From assembly GCA_036847245.1 (NCBI GenBank), contig DAIUAL010000042.1, positions 1 through 18,780 on the forward strand: a stretch of DNA of 18,780 bases. The letters run 5' to 3'. Under the pieces are notes generated by a model, which had not been told where the DNA came from, did not search any database, and was given only the letters and a program-made list of their open reading frames with translations. Every line of letters starts with the position of its first letter. Position 1 is the first letter of the stretch. This document shows, piece by piece, positions 1-7,439 of this stretch. This DNA is from UBA4661 sp002405405 (GTDB taxonomy: Bacteria > Bacteroidota > Ignavibacteria > Kapaibacteriales > UBA4661). The translations under genes were made by a program, and so were the position numbers.

Positions 1-14
1 TTTGTATGTGTCAT
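1..14 (-). CDS. possible 5' end of the next gene downstream of SCO (partial)
   Basis: Reading the minus strand past the SCO stop codon, an AGGA sequence is followed six bases later by an ATG at 14-12 that opens the frame M-T-H-T and then runs off the window. The spacing and the Shine-Dalgarno-like sequence fit a further gene of the same operon. Only four codons are visible, so the product cannot be named and the frame may be chance. Confidence 0.25.
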
Positions 15-30
15 ATCACATCCTAAAAGA

Positions 31-630
31 CTATCGAATATCTCGCAAAACTGAATATAACGATTCGATTGCTACACTATCAAGCCCATCATAATACCCC
101 CGTATATCGCCAACCTCATCAACAAGCACCAATCGTGTACTATGGAGCTCTGGTTCTTCTTTACTACCCAACATAAATCCTGTGGCAGCAACTTTAACAA
201 CCGAGTCTTTCGGCATTGTGAGCATGAACCAACGCTTAGGCTGCTCTGTAAATCGACGGATATAGGTTGCCATCACTTCAGGAGTGTCTGTTTCAGGATC
301 AACACTAATTCCAACAAACCGAACTTTGCCAGAGAGTTTTCTGTCAAGGTCTCCAACAACGGTATTCATTGTAGGACAAGGTCCACCACAAGACGTGAAA
401 AAAAAGTATGCAATCCAAACTTCTCCGCGTAATGAATCAGTTGTGAATGTCTCACCTGTGTAGTTTCTACCTTGAAAAGTTGGGGCAGATTTGTACATCG
501 GCAACTTCGTTAGCGATGATACAACTGCCTTTTGACTCACCGAGGAACGACCACAGCCTACAAGCAAGAAGCAACACACCATGCTGCCAATGAAAGCCAA
601 TACTATCCTACTGTTGACAGTCCACATCAT
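31..630 (-). CDS. SCO1/SenC/PrrC family copper chaperone lipoprotein
   Basis: SCO proteins are thioredoxin-fold copper carriers that help load the CuA centre of oxidase subunit II on the outer face of the inner membrane. The 199-residue product starts with a hydrophobic stretch ending in a lipobox, LVGC, with the lipidated Cys at 26. The copper-binding CxxxCP motif is at residues 81-86 (CGGPCP), and the distal copper-ligand His is His163 in ELHST. The ISVDPETDTPE segment (108-118) is typical of the family. The start overlaps the subunit IV stop by one base (TAATG), which suggests translational coupling. It is the last complete gene of the oxidase operon, and that position supports an assembly role. 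Length is normal for a bacterial SCO. Confidence 0.93.
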   Translation of the reverse strand: MMWTVNSRIVLAFIGSMVCCFLLVGCGRSSVSQKAVVSSLTKLPMYKSAPTFQGRNYTGETFTTDSLRGEVWIAYFFFTSCGGPCPTMNTVVGDLDRKLSGKVRFVGISVDPETDTPEVMATYIRRFTEQPKRWFMLTMPKDSVVKVAATGFMLGSKEEPELHSTRLVLVDEVGDIRGYYDGLDSVAIESLYSVLRDIR

Positions 631-944
631 TATTGTACACGACCAAATGTTTCAAGTAGTGTAAGTGATAATACCATCACAAAAAACAAGAAAATCGGTA
701 TATAAATCATGAAACGTAGGTTTTTGTTATCAAATTTGATATGCATAAAAATCCAAACTACCATTGCTGCTTTTGCAATAGCAATGGCAAGACCAATGAC
801 TACATGCAACAACTCGCCAGCATACCCCCAACTATCAGGGAAATGAACTTTCGCCGCTACAACGGTCAATAGTGTAAAAATGCCGAGCATCATGAATACT
901 TTCATGTATTCTTTTTGCATCGCTTCAAGAGAAAGATTTGCCAT
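630..944 (-). CDS. ctaF: cytochrome c oxidase subunit IV (prokaryotic CtaF/CoxD type)
   Basis: This is a small 104-residue membrane protein with three predicted transmembrane segments, near residues 17-32, 43-68 and 78-98. The motif around residues 62-70 (VVWIFMHIK) is typical of the prokaryotic subunit IV family of caa3/aa3 oxidases. The subunit is not catalytic and stabilises the complex. It lies between ctaE and the SCO gene on the same strand. A weak AGGT Shine-Dalgarno sequence precedes the ATG. The identification rests on size, topology and position as well as the motif. Confidence 0.88.
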   Translation of the reverse strand: MANLSLEAMQKEYMKVFMMLGIFTLLTVVAAKVHFPDSWGYAGELLHVVIGLAIAIAKAAMVVWIFMHIKFDNKNLRFMIYIPIFLFFVMVLSLTLLETFGRVQ

Positions 945-1019
945 GATGAACCTGCGAGAAAGAAAAAAAATGACAAAAAATGTTTCTGATCAATAGTAGT
1001 TCAGCCACAAAAAGACTAC

Positions 1020-1619
1020 TTACCCTTTTGTCGGGAAGATGAGATACATAACGGGAAAGAGAAAGATCCACACCAAATCAACAAAGTGCCAATATAGGCC
1101 TAAGATCTCAACGCGATGCACATCTTTGTATCCCCCTTTAGTAAAGGATCGTGCGAGCATCCACCACATTGGGATAATACCTGCAACAACGTGCATACCA
1201 TGAAAACCTGTCATCAAGAAATACAAACCAAAGAATGAATTCGTACCGGGTGTAATACCATGATGAAACTTTGCCGTATACTCAAAGTACTTTACAATCA
1301 GAAACGTAAACCCACAAAGGATTGTAATGAAGAGAAACGTACGAAACTTTGCCGTGTCGCCACGCTCTAAGTTTAAAATTGACAGTGCCATCGTTAAACT
1401 GCTACCAATCAAAACAGCAGTATTAAATGTTGCTAACATCCAATTTAACTCATGCGCACCGTGCATGAAGGTTTCCAAATTGGCATTGCGCAAGATAATG
1501 AATGCGGCAAAGAACCCTGAAAAGAACATAATTTCAGATGCCAAAAAAAGCCACATACCAATCTTGCCGTGGAATACACCTGTTACCGGTTCATGCGATA
1601 AATCTAGAGTTGCACTCAT
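1020..1619 (-). CDS. ctaE: cytochrome c oxidase subunit III
   Basis: Subunit III is a non-catalytic core subunit that stabilises the oxygen-reducing subunit I. The 199-residue protein has about five membrane segments, as in the short caa3-type form; the longer mitochondrial-type form has seven. Recognisable motifs are LASEIMFFSGFF at 26-37, FHGMHVVAG at 139-147 and YWHFVDLVWIFLF near the C-terminus (177-189). No Shine-Dalgarno sequence is visible before the ATG. It is followed 75 bases later by ctaF. A 119-base gap separates it from ctaB upstream. Confidence 0.95.
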   Translation of the reverse strand: MSATLDLSHEPVTGVFHGKIGMWLFLASEIMFFSGFFAAFIILRNANLETFMHGAHELNWMLATFNTAVLIGSSLTMALSILNLERGDTAKFRTFLFITILCGFTFLIVKYFEYTAKFHHGITPGTNSFFGLYFLMTGFHGMHVVAGIIPMWWMLARSFTKGGYKDVHRVEILGLYWHFVDLVWIFLFPVMYLIFPTKG

Positions 1620-1674
1620 AACGTAAATAGGAATTGAAGATGAACAGAAAATACTATCACAATAATATTTGGTC

Positions 1675-1713
1675 TTGCCGCGAATAACATGAGGATCTAA
1701 CGCGGTAAACCTC
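1675..1713. repeat. two overlapping inverted repeats in the ctaB-ctaE gap
   Basis: TTGCCGCG (1675-1682) faces CGCGGTAA (1701-1708) with one mismatch. A second pair, GAGG (1691-1694) with CCTC (1710-1713), overlaps the first, so the two hairpins would exclude each other. No U-tract follows on the minus strand, so this is not an ordinary terminator. Function is unknown, and the stems are short enough to be chance. Confidence 0.3.
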
Positions 1714-1738
1714 GAACTAATTTACTTAATTGGTATAC

Positions 1739-2707
1739 TCAAATCTTTGTAACAAAGATAAGAAGAATCACACCTGTCAAAAATAAATATGATGAAAGCA
1801 AAACTCTTCGTGCTGAAACACGTGTTGTATCACGATAAAACTTGACTGAGTACATCATAAACACTGAGCATAAGACAGTTGCACCGATGCCAAATATCCA
1901 GTGGACATGCCCTAGAGCCGGCAAAAGTAAACATACAGGCACAAGTGCTGTTGCATACATTAAAGTTTGTCGTGCAAGGCTTTTACCAGTAGGATCGAGC
2001 ACCGCAAGCATCTTATATCCTCCTTTTGCATAATCTTCTTTATACATCCAAGAAAGAGAGAAAAAGTGTGGCATCTGCCATGCAAAAAGAATAAGAAAAA
2101 GAACAACTCCATCGGGAAGAATGGCATTACTTACTGCAGTAAATCCTCCAAGAGGAGGCAAAGCTCCCGGTATAGCACCAACAAGAGTATTCAAGTGTGT
2201 TTGACGCTTCATGGGTGTGTAAATAGCGACATACGTAACGAATGTTATAACCGCTAGAAGCAATGTCAAAAAATTAATCATGCTCAAAACAATCACACCA
2301 AGCACACCGAGAATACTACCCCAAAGAATTGCTTCTCTCATTTTCACAACACCAGACGGCAATGCCCGTCGAGATGTCCTTTGCATAAGGCGATCGTATC
2401 GCTCCTCGAGGACATTATTAAAAACACAACTACTTCCTGATATCAACACCGTACCAAGGTTCATTAAAACAAATCGGACGAGATTATCCTTTGAGAAGAA
2501 TGATATGTCACTTGACAAAGCCAAATAATAGCCAGCAGATGCAGTTAAAGCCACCATCTTGGTGATGCCAGGTTTCGTCATATCATACAGCGAAGCAGTA
2601 ATTTCGCCCACATCACGATGGCCTGCAACAAACTCATTATCTAGTCCGAGATCGACCTTGTTGTGCAGAGCATCAATGTTCTTAGAACTTGGCTGTTGTG
2701 TTTTCAC
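1739..2707 (-). CDS. ctaB: protohaem IX farnesyltransferase (haem O synthase)
   Basis: CtaB transfers a farnesyl group from farnesyl diphosphate to haem B, giving haem O, the precursor of haem A used by the oxidase encoded beside it. It is a polytopic UbiA-family prenyltransferase. The first Asp-rich region is at residues 97-118, with N97, E101, D105 and M108-x-R-T, followed by LPSG. The second family signature is YTPMKRQTHLNT (163-174) followed by GAIPGALPPLGG. Length (322) is a little above the usual 290-310 because of a polar N-terminal extension of about 40 residues. The chosen start is GTG, because the next Met (43) falls inside the conserved TKPG start of the domain. No haem A synthase (ctaA) gene is in the window. 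Confidence 0.95.
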   Translation of the reverse strand: MKTQQPSSKNIDALHNKVDLGLDNEFVAGHRDVGEITASLYDMTKPGITKMVALTASAGYYLALSSDISFFSKDNLVRFVLMNLGTVLISGSSCVFNNVLEERYDRLMQRTSRRALPSGVVKMREAILWGSILGVLGVIVLSMINFLTLLLAVITFVTYVAIYTPMKRQTHLNTLVGAIPGALPPLGGFTAVSNAILPDGVVLFLILFAWQMPHFFSLSWMYKEDYAKGGYKMLAVLDPTGKSLARQTLMYATALVPVCLLLPALGHVHWIFGIGATVLCSVFMMYSVKFYRDTTRVSARRVLLSSYLFLTGVILLIFVTKI

Positions 2708-2726
2708 GCGTATAGTTAAAAGGGAA

Positions 2727-2760
2727 GAAAAAAAAAGCGGCAGAGGAGAGAATCTCCTCT
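2727..2760 (-). terminator. intrinsic-terminator-like hairpin between ctaD and ctaB
   Basis: On the minus strand an 8-base-pair perfect stem (AGAGGAGA, loop TTC, TCTCCTCT; plus-strand 2742-2760) is followed by GCCGC and then nine consecutive T (plus-strand A run 2728-2736). It begins 17 bases after the ctaD stop. The five-base spacer between stem and U-tract is longer than ideal, so partial termination or mRNA end stabilisation is more likely than a full stop. Confidence 0.6.
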
Positions 2761-2777
2761 TCTCTCACGAAGTATAT

Positions 2778-4595
2778 CTATGCCACTTCTTTGGCAGTAA
2801 CTGCTTTTTTCCCTTTGAAGGTGGGAATCCATTGTGGGTAATAATCTTTTGGAGAATCTGGTGAACCATATTCATATGGTCCGCGATATACATGGATTTC
2901 ACGATCGAAATTACCATGACCAGGATGTGCAGGTGCCGCCCACTCTAGTGTATTTGCTTTCCATGGATTACGACCTGCTTTTTTACCGTATTTCAGACTC
3001 CACAAGAAATTGACGACCAAAATGAATTGAGAGAATCCAAGAATGATAGCCCAGATCGTGATAAACTGATTCATCTCTTGAAACGGCTTTAAGAAGTCAT
3101 AAACATATGGATCATGAATGCGGCGCATATGCCCACCTACACCAATAAGGTGCATTGGGAAAAATGTCAGATTAAAGGTAATAAATGAGAACCAAAAATG
3201 CCATTTACCAAGCGATTCATTATACATTTTACCAAAGAGTTTTGGATACCAATAGTACATTCCTGCAAAGATTCCAAAAAGTGCGCCACCGAAGAGCACA
3301 TAATGGATATGTGCAACAATGAAGTATGTATCGTGGATATACACATCTACAGGACCAACCGCCATGAAAATACCACTTAAACCACCAATAGTAAATGTTG
3401 TGATAAATGCGAGTGCATTCAACATTGGAGTTGTAAAGTAGATGTTACCACGCCAGATTGTCCCTAACCAATTGAAAACTTTAATTGCTGATGGCACTGC
3501 AATTACAATTGTCGAAAGCATGAATGTTGTGCCAAGCAATGGACTCATGCCTGACTGGAACATATGGTGCCCCCATACAACAAAACCTAAAAATGCAATT
3601 CCCATAATGGCAAATATCATTGCTTTGTAACCATAAATTGGTTTACGAGCAAAAGTAGCAAGGACATCAGAAACAATACCCATTGGAGGCAAGATCATGA
3701 TATACACAGCAGGGTGAGAGTAGAACCAAAAGAGGTGCTGAAATAAAATTGGCTGCCCACCACCGACAAAACTTGAACCATTTACGGTAAGCAAACTCTC
3801 AGGCATAAAAATACTCGAATGAAATACCTGATCCATAAAGAGCAACGCAAGATTCGCAGCAAGAACAGGTGTTCCAAGTACCATAAGAATGGAGGTAATG
3901 AAAATCGCCCATACCGTCAAAGGCATATCGAACATGCGCATGCCCTTTGCACGCTTATTCAAAATAGTAGTCATATAGTTCACAGCTCCAACAATGGAAG
4001 AGAAGCCAATCAAAAATAGACCAACTACCCATGATATATGACCACCAACTGCTTGACCCGATGCTGCTAATGGCGGGTAATTTGTCCACCCCGCCGCCGC
4101 AGACCCTCCCTCATAAAAAAAGCCCGACATCATCGTAGTTGCACCAATAGGTGCAAGCCAAAATGCAATCATATTCAACTTTGGGAATGCCATATCGTCT
4201 GTCCCGATCATCAATGGGATACAAAAGTTGGCGAAAAAACCCGAAGCTAATGGTATAATAACCATGAAGATCATGACCGAGCCATGCATTGTCAGCAGCT
4301 GTGTATAAAAACCCGGCTGTACTGCTCCATTAGAAACCCATGTATCAGGCAAGTACTTACCAATCACTGGAATTGGTTCTCCTGGATATGCAATCTGCCA
4401 ACGAATAAACAAAGCAAATGCACCACCAATGAACAAGAAAAATAGCGATACAAGTAAAAATTGCTTAGCAATGACCTTATGATCAGTCGAAAAAATATAC
4501 TTTTGAACAAAAGTTTGATGATGGTGGTCATGATGCCCATGCTCTGCATGATGTACCGTATCATGTCCATGCGTTTGTGTTGCTACAGCTCCCAT
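2778..4595 (-). CDS. ctaD: cytochrome c oxidase subunit I, type A2 haem-copper oxidase
   Basis: This is the catalytic subunit of the terminal oxidase: it reduces O2 to water at a haem a3-CuB centre and pumps protons. All metal ligands are visible: low-spin haem His104 and His431, CuB His294, His343 and His344, and high-spin haem His429. Tyr298 is the Tyr that cross-links to CuB His294. The K-channel Lys is Lys372 (AIKVFNW), and a D-channel entry Asp is present at 134 (DDMAFP). The helix VI motif is YSHPAVY (292-298), lacking the Glu of HPEVY, which places it in the A2 subfamily known from Rhodothermus and Thermus caa3 oxidases. The N-terminus carries ten His between residues 9 and 26. Length (605) is usual. 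The gene follows ctaC by 41 bases. Confidence 0.98.
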   Translation of the reverse strand: MGAVATQTHGHDTVHHAEHGHHDHHHQTFVQKYIFSTDHKVIAKQFLLVSLFFLFIGGAFALFIRWQIAYPGEPIPVIGKYLPDTWVSNGAVQPGFYTQLLTMHGSVMIFMVIIPLASGFFANFCIPLMIGTDDMAFPKLNMIAFWLAPIGATTMMSGFFYEGGSAAAGWTNYPPLAASGQAVGGHISWVVGLFLIGFSSIVGAVNYMTTILNKRAKGMRMFDMPLTVWAIFITSILMVLGTPVLAANLALLFMDQVFHSSIFMPESLLTVNGSSFVGGGQPILFQHLFWFYSHPAVYIMILPPMGIVSDVLATFARKPIYGYKAMIFAIMGIAFLGFVVWGHHMFQSGMSPLLGTTFMLSTIVIAVPSAIKVFNWLGTIWRGNIYFTTPMLNALAFITTFTIGGLSGIFMAVGPVDVYIHDTYFIVAHIHYVLFGGALFGIFAGMYYWYPKLFGKMYNESLGKWHFWFSFITFNLTFFPMHLIGVGGHMRRIHDPYVYDFLKPFQEMNQFITIWAIILGFSQFILVVNFLWSLKYGKKAGRNPWKANTLEWAAPAHPGHGNFDREIHVYRGPYEYGSPDSPKDYYPQWIPTFKGKKAVTAKEVA

Positions 4596-4636
4596 AAATC
4601 ACCGTAAAATTAGATAAATTGAAAAAAGACTTTTGC

Positions 4637-5464
4637 TTAGTGAGTAGCTGGACTCTGTTCGGCAGACTTAGCAGGAACCGTTGCTGCAACTACTTGTGCT
4701 GGTTGCGGCTCTGTTTTCTCTGCTTCTAATGTGGCGAGTTTTGCCTTATTTTTCTCGTCCATCCACTTATTAAAATCTGCTTCAGATTGCATGTTTAAGA
4801 CGGCACGCATATTATAATGCCCACTGCCGCATAATTCCGCACATGCTAACTCAAATTTACCTGCACGAGTACCATTAAACCAGACTGAAATCCAAGAACC
4901 GGGCACAGCATCTTGTTTAACTCGGAAGTTCGGCAGAAAGAAACTGTGCAAGACATCGACCGCAGATAAATGAACGACTACATTTTTATTCACCGGCAGA
5001 TTAAATTCACCTGTCATCGTAATATCGTCTTTACCATTCGGGTCACTGGGATCAATACCGAAAAGATTATTTGCTGTACGAAATTTATCATGTCGACGAC
5101 CCAAAATCCCATCCGCTCCCGGATAGCGTGCACTCCATGCAAATGCTTGACCGACGACATCGATCTCAACATCAGGGTTTGGTAAGCGTGACGCATATTT
5201 CATTTGCCGCCACATATCATCGCTGTAGAGACCAAGACCTGCAAATAAAATTGTTGGCAATAATGTCCATGTAAATTCAAGCAAATTATTTCCATGATAA
5301 TAATATGCCTTGCGACCCGGCTTATGACGATAACGAATAACAAAGTATAGGAATACCACATTGACCAGTGTAAAGATTAACACTGAAAGATAATACAACA
5401 ATGCGAAGAGCTTGTCATGCCCTGGAGCAATGGTACTTGCTCCGTACGGAAGATATTCTAGCAT
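4637..5464 (-). CDS. ctaC: cytochrome c oxidase subunit II (CuA subunit)
   Basis: Subunit II accepts electrons from cytochrome c at its binuclear CuA centre and passes them to subunit I. Two membrane segments (about 20-42 and 63-82) precede a periplasmic cupredoxin domain. The full CuA ligand set is visible: His173, then Cys208, Glu210, Cys212, His216 and Met219 in CAELCGSGHYNM. No CxxCH motif is present, so there is no fused cytochrome c domain as in true caa3 enzymes; the separate cytochrome c gene just upstream may fill that role. The C-terminal 35 residues are rich in Ala, Glu, Pro and Lys and look disordered. No cleavable signal peptide is evident. Confidence 0.97.
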   Translation of the reverse strand: MLEYLPYGASTIAPGHDKLFALLYYLSVLIFTLVNVVFLYFVIRYRHKPGRKAYYYHGNNLLEFTWTLLPTILFAGLGLYSDDMWRQMKYASRLPNPDVEIDVVGQAFAWSARYPGADGILGRRHDKFRTANNLFGIDPSDPNGKDDITMTGEFNLPVNKNVVVHLSAVDVLHSFFLPNFRVKQDAVPGSWISVWFNGTRAGKFELACAELCGSGHYNMRAVLNMQSEADFNKWMDEKNKAKLATLEAEKTEPQPAQVVAATVPAKSAEQSPATH

Positions 5465-5520
5465 AGGAATACAAAAAAAGATGTAAAAAGAATAGCGTTC
5501 AGTTCAAATGACAATAACTA

Positions 5521-6057
5521 TTACAAGGGGGCAGAGAGTTCCGCTTCTGTGTAAGCCCCTGCTTTACCTTTTGTTTTTGCGCGAACATCTGCCACCGCTG
5601 CCGCGTCAACCGCACCACCGGTATTACCCCAGCTTGCACGAACAAATGTTAAAACATCAGCAATCTCTTGATCAGAAAGCGAGCCCCATGGTTGCATAAC
5701 ACCATTGTACTCCTTACCATTACGATTGATTTTACCCTGAAAACCATGCAAAATAATTCTGAGCGGTGCTGTAGGTTCACCTTGAGCAAGCGCAGATCCT
5801 GCAAGTGCAGGATATACACCCGGCAACCCTTTCCCATTACCTTGATGACATGAAGCACAAATTTTGCCATACACTGCAGCACCAGGTCCTGCTGCTACTC
5901 CATTAGAACCTCCGGCATCCGCCTTTTTTGCGCCCTCCGGCTCAACCCAATGAGGATCATCCTTTGTGCTTTTGAAAAAACCTTCGATGTTACCCAAAAG
6001 AATTAATGCGATACAACAAGCTGCTGTAGCAATAACAACACGCATAAATGGAAACAT
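5521..6057 (-). CDS. membrane-anchored monohaem class I cytochrome c
   Basis: The protein has one N-terminal hydrophobic anchor, a polar linker rich in Gly and Ala, then a single haem-binding motif CASCH and a probable axial Met in NGVMQPWG, in the order usual for class I cytochromes c. It would sit on the periplasmic face and probably feeds electrons to the CuA centre of the next gene, ctaC, 56 bases downstream. The frame also opens with a TTG at 6063, but the ATG at 6057 is preferred because an AAAGGTG Shine-Dalgarno sequence lies ten bases before it. That gives 178 residues. Numbered from this ATG, CASCH is at 67-71 and the axial Met at 121. The donor role is inferred from context. It could equally be a bound subunit of the oxidase. 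Confidence 0.9.
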   Translation of the reverse strand: MFPFMRVVIATAACCIALILLGNIEGFFKSTKDDPHWVEPEGAKKADAGGSNGVAAGPGAAVYGKICASCHQGNGKGLPGVYPALAGSALAQGEPTAPLRIILHGFQGKINRNGKEYNGVMQPWGSLSDQEIADVLTFVRASWGNTGGAVDAAAVADVRAKTKGKAGAYTEAELSAPL

Positions 6058-6143
6058 AAACAATACACCTTTATTTAGTGTGATGAGAATAACTATTATT
6101 TGCCTAGATTTTTAATAGTATAATCAACTGTAATACAAAAATA

Positions 6144-6662
6144 CTACCCGGGTACAACATCGAAAGTACGAGGTTGTGTCATATCCAATAGCACGGGTTT
6201 CGTTTCACCGATTTTCTCTTGAATAGTCATAATCGCTTTGACAAGAGCTTCGGGACGCGGCGGACATCCACCAACATAAGCATCAACTGGTAAGAATTGA
6301 TCGATTCCCTGAACCACAGGATAGCTCCGAAACATACCACCGGTTGAAGTACACACACCCATAGCGATAACCCATTTAGGATCTGGCATCTGATCGTAGA
6401 TTTTCCGCACCACCCAGGACATTTTATAGGTAACTGTACCAGCAACAATTAACAAATCTGATTGGCGTGGCGAGAAGCGCATAACTTCCGATCCGAAGCG
6501 CGAAACATCAGTACGCGACGCACCAAGTGCCATCAACTCAATTCCACAACATGAAATACCTAGTGGCATTGGATACAAAGAATTCTTCTGAGCCCACTTG
6601 ACAATGGCATCAACCGATGTTGTTACAAAGCCATCTCGCTGTAGCGTTTCATTTAATCCCAT
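6144..6662 (-). CDS. nuoB: NADH-quinone oxidoreductase subunit B
   Basis: NuoB carries the terminal 4Fe-4S cluster N2, which hands electrons to quinone in respiratory complex I. The four cluster cysteines are visible: the Cys pair 38-39 in SCCGIELM, Cys104 in GVCTSTGG and Cys133 in GGCPPRPE. Length (172) is normal. The start overlaps the end of nuoA by ten bases, and a strong AAGGAG Shine-Dalgarno sequence sits seven bases before the ATG inside nuoA. The usual next gene, nuoC, is absent; a cytochrome c gene follows after about 86 bases. Confidence 0.97.
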   Translation of the reverse strand: MGLNETLQRDGFVTTSVDAIVKWAQKNSLYPMPLGISCCGIELMALGASRTDVSRFGSEVMRFSPRQSDLLIVAGTVTYKMSWVVRKIYDQMPDPKWVIAMGVCTSTGGMFRSYPVVQGIDQFLPVDAYVGGCPPRPEALVKAIMTIQEKIGETKPVLLDMTQPRTFDVVPG

Positions 6663-7009
6663 TCTAATGCTCCTTTTTTCACAACATAAATAAATCCAGA
6701 AAAGAGTAGAATCATAAACAATAACATTGCAACAATACCATTGATTCCCAAACTCTTAAACTGGACTGCCCACGGATACATGAAAATCACTTCAACATCG
6801 AAGAGAATAAAGAGCATTGCAACAAGATAAAACTTTACGGAATAACGCTCTCGAGCCGAACTAATCGGCTCCATTCCACTTTCATAAGTACTGAGTTTTT
6901 CTTTGGATGCACGACGCGGACCAAGGAACTCGAAGAGACTCATCATCCCAACAGCAAAACCTGCTCCAACTGTGATCGCCGCAAGAATGGCGAGAAAAGA
7001 TGTTGTCAT
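6653..7009 (-). CDS. nuoA: NADH-quinone oxidoreductase subunit A
   Basis: NuoA is a small membrane subunit of complex I with three helices and a functionally important loop near the quinone site. The 118-residue product shows the family loop motif YESGMEP (42-48), with Ser where many bacteria have Cys, and the DVEVIFMYPWA helix motif (71-81) with its acidic residues Asp71 and Glu73. It is the first gene of the leftward respiratory block. The region upstream to 7439 has no gene, so the operon promoter should lie there, but no convincing minus-strand promoter was found by eye. Confidence 0.96.
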   Translation of the reverse strand: MTTSFLAILAAITVGAGFAVGMMSLFEFLGPRRASKEKLSTYESGMEPISSARERYSVKFYLVAMLFILFDVEVIFMYPWAVQFKSLGINGIVAMLLFMILLFSGFIYVVKKGALEWD

Positions 7010-7262
7010 GAATTTACTTTCTAGTCAAATAGGTATGAAAACTCTTTAAAAGAAGTACTGTACGTATATAAGATGTGCACTTGGATATAGATTACTTTTA
7101 ACATCAAACAAAATACAATGACATGGCATGATATGCAAGGTACAAGAGTATTGTATGACAACTTTTTTCTGATATTAGTCCAAGTTTGAATCTTCTCACG
7201 CTAAGTTTTTTAAATGCAACAACTTATTGAGTGTATTCACACGAATTCTACGTACTAAATCG

Positions 7263-7309
7263 GTCTACATTTTCGGTGTGATTTCCGAGAAATTGACCTA
7301 CATTTTTGC
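7263..7309. repeat. pair of direct repeats with CTACATTTT core
   Basis: GTCTACATTTTCGG (from 7263) and ACCTACATTTTTGC (from 7296) share the exact nine-base core CTACATTTT at 7265-7273 and 7298-7306, a spacing of 33 bases or about three helical turns. They could be binding sites for a regulator or the remnant of a mobile-element end with repeated terminal sequences. No transposase gene is nearby. Confidence 0.5.
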
Positions 7310-7374
7310 AACATGAGATCGTAAGGTTAGTATGCAATTTGCATCTGCTTTGATAATGCGTGATATTTGTACTC

Positions 7375-7403
7375 TTGATACTTTTCTCGTCACCAAGTAT
7401 ACT
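7375..7403 (+). promoter_or_regulatory. sigma70-type promoter for the 7440 lipoprotein gene
   Basis: TTGATA (7375-7380) and TATACT (7398-7403) are separated by exactly 17 bases, and each differs from the consensus at one base. Transcription would start near 7410, about 30 bases before the ATG. The Bacteroidia-type TAnnTTTG box is not present here. Confidence 0.65.
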
Positions 7404-7439
7404 TTCTTTGTATTCTAGTCATCGTTCATCTTTTCTTCT

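Larger units (their letters stand above)
7010..7439. other. gene-free divergent intergenic region
   Basis: These 430 bases separate the leftward nuoA operon from the rightward lipoprotein gene. No ORF with coding character was seen in either direction. The right end has a clear sigma70 promoter. The middle has two near-identical CTACATTTT repeats 33 bases apart. The nuoA-proximal third is AT-rich with scattered TATA-like sequences but no well-spaced pair of promoter boxes for the minus strand. Confidence 0.7.

Noticed and set aside
6116..6146. Inverted repeat TAGTAT with ATACTA at the end of nuoB
   Set aside because: A six-base AT-only stem with a long loop is too weak to call a terminator.
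7079..7185. Inverted repeat ACTTGGA (7079-7085) with TCCAAGT (7179-7185)
   Set aside because: The arms are seven bases and 93 bases apart, with no extension; likely chance in a 430-base AT-rich region.
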